From positions 2,236,898 to 2,300,897 of the forward strand of contig JAREIK010001718.1 in assembly GCA_029783825.1 (NCBI GenBank): a stretch of DNA of 64,000 bases. Reading direction: 5' to 3'. The stretch comes from Sapria himalayana (lineage: Eukaryota > Streptophyta > Magnoliopsida > Malpighiales > Rafflesiaceae). Below the pieces are notes generated by a model. The model was not told the DNA's origin. It saw only the letters and a program-made list of their open reading frames with translations, and ran no database searches. A program made the translations under genes and the position numbers. Below are positions 60,438 through 64,000 of this stretch, piece by piece. The first letter of the stretch is position 1; every line of letters starts with the position of its first letter.

Positions 60438-61899
60438 TGTTAGTGATTTTCACTAGATCAATCATGTATCACCATGTTTCGATTTTATCATTTAATTAAT
60501 AAAGAGTCATTTTATTTATCATTTTATATTATGATAATCACTTGAATAGTTAATTCATTCTAAGACCATTAAGTATGTGACTTGATTATAAAACACTTAA
60601 ATTAAACATGAGTTCTATTCTTATTATCCCTAGTCTTTTATTATTATTATTGAACTAATAATGAATTAAGGCTAGTATAGTATTGTCTGATTATTATATC
60701 TTACTAATCATGAATATGTAACATTAAGTCAACTCATAGGTACTTAATTAAGAAATGATGTATGAGATTGACCCACTATTAGAATACTTCATAGTTTATT
60801 TTCAAATATAATTCTCATCAGAGTAATATCGATTTAATTTTTTGACCTCGCAATCACAATATAAATCTATATAACTATTTTATGTTTTCACACAATCTAA
60901 CATTTTCTTTAGCCAAATGATTAAATAGATTGTTGTTGGATATAAAATAAGTTATGAGAGGAAAATGAGTGATTGAGAAAGAATTTGTCTCTTATTTAAT
61001 TTGAGTAAGATATCAATGAACTCCTTGATAAGATAGAATGAGGAAAACACATGGCCATGCTAAAGTGAATTGATAAAAAGTTATCATTCTCACTTGGAAT
61101 CAAGAAATAATTTGATTGAATCATAAATAATGGTGAAAAAAACTATGAGTTATATTCAATCAAGATATTATGTGGCAAAGATATTACAATATTCAGTATA
61201 AATTAGGTTTATGTCAGAATATTGACCTTCACATGACTTGGGTAGTCATAATGTCTTACTATAGGCCACTTATGACTTGTAGGCCTAAATAAAGATTGTT
61301 GGCCCATTACCAATGTCATGTGAACCTACAGTCACACCATTAGAATAGATCCTAAATAGATATTGTTTACCAAGCCCATTTAAACTTTATAATATATATA
61401 TATATATATAAGATAATTGTTATCTTAATAAATTAAGTAACAATTATTTAAAGTAATTATCTTTATTTAAGGCAATTGTTTTCTTTATTAAATTAGAATT
61501 AAAAATAGAATATATACCAAAAAAGGATTTGGTAAGTAAAACCCTAATTTGGAACTCGATATATGCCTCATGTTCTTTAGGGTTTCACACAAAACTACAC
61601 ATTATTCTAGCTACCAAATTCATTTTTCTCAAGATGGAGTGAAAAAAAATATAGAGTTTATTCATTCTTGATGTGAGACAATCAATAATGTCGCTAGAAC
61701 ATATATGTCTGTGTTGACTAAAGGTTTGTTCATGTGGATACTAGTAAAGGATGCATCCATTTGGAGACATCTAAATCTGATCAAATGAGGTAAGGTCCTG
61801 GAATTCCTAAACAATTAATTAATCAAATTGCATAATTCTTGTTCTGGGTACATGATAAAATATTGTTTTCCACTGCATATGTTATCTTGAAACTCAACA
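60438..61899 (+). mobile_element. Solo LTR (copia type), 1462 bp
   Basis: Starts TGTTAGTGATTTTCAC and ends AACTCAACA, with TATCT on both sides (60433-60437, 61900-61904). The last 250 bases match the style of long copia LTR ends (TGTTCTGGGTACA...TTTTCCACTGCA...). ATCT arrays lie on both sides and there is no primer site after it, so it is a solo LTR. The duplication is weak evidence because the flank is repetitive. A (TA)n run is at 61392-61410. Confidence 0.7.
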
Positions 61900-61950
61900 T
61901 ATCTATCTATCTTTCTATCTATATATCTACCTATCTATCAATCTATATAT

Positions 61951-61985
<35 letters not shown>

Positions 61986-62690
61986 GGTATCTACTTATCT
62001 AACTATCAACCTATCTATCTATCTATCTAAAAATCTAAGTATCTACCTATTTATCTATATATCTATCTATCTACTTATTTTTCTATCTATCTACCAATCT
62101 ATCTACCTACATCTCTATCTAAAAAATCTATTTATCTACATACCTACCTACTCATCTATCTACCTACCTATCTATCTACCGATATATCTATCTATCTACC
62201 TATCTATCTATCTATCTACATATCTATGTATATACCAATTAATTAATCAATTAATAAATCTATCAATTATCTATCTATTTTTTTATCTATCAATCAATCA
62301 ATCAATTTATCTATTTATATAACTACCTATCAATCTATCTAACTATCTATCTATCTACTTATCTATTTTTTTTATCTATATAGCTATCTAGCTATCTTTC
62401 TAATTATCAATCTATTTATCTACCAACCCATCTTTATATCTACCTATCTTTCTATCTTCCTATCTATCTATCTTTATATTTATATATTTATCTATCTATA
62501 TATGTGTCTATGTGTCAATTTATATATCTATTAGTCTATCTATCTATATACCTATCTATTTATCTATCTATCTAACTATCTACTAACTATCTATCTATCT
62601 ATATATCTATGTATCAATCAATCAATATATATATATATTTCTGTCACTCTATCTATCTTTTTATCCACTCATCTCTCTCTCTCTCTACAA
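61900..62690 (+). repeat. (ATCT)n array, right part
   Basis: Continuation of the same tetranucleotide array, with interspersed ATCA, ATTA and TTTATCT variants, ending in a short TCTCTC run. Open frames here (Tyr/Ile/Leu/Ser) are artefacts. Confidence 0.92.
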
Positions 62691-64000
62691 AGGGCTAATA
62701 GATCAATCAAATTTGTAAATGGTATCATTGAAGTTGTTATAGTCATAGTCAATTTTTTTTCTCTTATTCATTTTGTGTTATTGGACTTGAAATGAAACTC
62801 ATATATACCATTGATTTTAGAAATTTTTTTGTTGGAAATTGGACATGTATTGATCAAATTAATGAAAAAGAAAATCATATTTCACATGGGCAAAAACTAA
62901 GTAATGTTTAAAATTATAAAAGTCTATAAATTATGATGTTGATGAAGAAAATTAATAAAGAATAGATATTCTCATCTATATAGTTAAAATCTAAAATATA
63001 AATTTCAGAATCAAATATTTTCTATATGGGTAATGGCTCGGAGAAATGGAAGAAATTTAAAAATTAGAAGAAATTCTAGAATAAAAAGTCATGTTATACC
63101 TTGAATAAGACACATACTATGAAATCATGATATTTCTCAAAATCACAATATAAGAATAAAATAAGATGAGCTATAATGATGTTGTTATTCATATGGTTAA
63201 TGCTACAACATTTCCATATGAAGACAATAGAGAACTAGTGTGGAGATTATTTAGTTGGTAAATTATCAAATATTCTTGTATATTTGTGATCATATTAGAG
63301 GATGTGCAAGCGTAAAAATAGTCATAATTGGATTGTATTCATGAATTTGGAGTTCTGGACATATTTTAATAAATAATCATGAAAATATTTTTTTTGAGGC
63401 ATTTGGCAACTTGATGTTTTATGGGTCTTCAAGTAATTTTGATATTGATTCTTAGCAAAACTCTACTTAATTAGCTGTTGTAATTATTGTAAATTTATTA
63501 TGCAACCTTATTTTGTTAGTTAGGTGATATCCTTAAAGTTAATTTTTGAGAATATCTCATCAACAAAGATCCACACGTACATGAGTCATACAAGTAGTAA
63601 AGTAGATTTTTATCTAGATAATGTTTAATTTATGCGATGATTATATATAGATGTATATATGATTACAAACAATTTCAATCCTTATTCTTTATGATACTTA
63701 ATGCCAGATAATAAATGTATACATATAAAGAAACTATTTAGGGAAATTAACTAGTTGTCCAAATGGTATGAGCTTTTGAATAACTCTTGAGTAGAAATGA
63801 TTTGTTATCTTGGTGATAAAGTACCTTGAGAATAACTATGAGGGGACCATTATTAGTACAAACTTAGTAATGATAATCACCGTGTATTCCATTAAGGTAA
63901 AGAGTCATTATATAACAACTTAATATTCATTTTATATTCAAGCTTAATATAATTCAAGCTATTTGAATTTGTATCACATAATTAAAATGAACAAATTCTT
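62691..64000. other. AT-rich DNA, no gene recognised
   Basis: No coding, RNA or transposon signal I can support. Possibly more retroelement interior. Confidence 0.4.

Noticed and set aside
60141..62690. CRISPR-like or structured array
   Set aside because: Simple tetranucleotide repeats without spacers, in a plant nuclear genome.

Overview
This is nuclear DNA from a seed plant, most likely an angiosperm with a large, repeat-rich genome. The evidence is AT-rich and CpG-poor sequence, three recognisable plant-style spliced genes, a nuclear tRNA-Lys gene, Ty1/copia and probable gypsy LTR retrotransposons, hAT elements, and small PIF/Harbinger-like MITEs. The species cannot be named from the sequence.

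Layout. 1-17.8 kb: 3' half of a WD40 gene (plant TBL2-like) on the + strand, five clear exons plus a probable small last exon. Its introns hold a copia 3' end, tRNA-derived SINE-like pieces, a decayed 4.3 kb copia element, an antisense copia integrase relic and an antisense tRNA-Lys(CUU). 17.8-28.5 kb: gene-free. It contains a 0.3 kb pyrimidine array, copia gag and RNase H relics, and a 5.7 kb almost pure purine (GA-rich) minisatellite. 28.5-33.6 kb: a complete but dead copia element with a 5-bp target duplication, carrying a 450-bp hAT-type insertion. 34.2-36.4 kb: the gene island, a LEA-type stress protein gene (+) converging on a Dof zinc-finger transcription factor gene (-). 36.8-38.05 kb: three related MITEs, one inserted into another. 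38.6-45.9 kb: a copia element with a perfect 5-bp target duplication whose 3' LTR alone has swollen by a 1.7 kb AAGAAT-type array and carries three adjacent hairpins. 50.8-57.3 kb: two hAT elements of one family, one inserted into the other in opposite orientation. 57.3-60.1 kb: probable gypsy (Athila/Tat-like) leader. 60.1-62.7 kb: an ATCT array split by a 1.46 kb solo LTR. The rest is AT-rich sequence without recognisable genes.

The three host genes do not form a functional unit. I see no operon-like, CRISPR-like or defence-like system. What stands out is the nested transposon history, datable in order from target duplications, and several very large simple-sequence expansions. Long Ser/Leu-rich or Tyr/Ile-rich reading frames in those arrays are artefacts of repeat composition, not genes.
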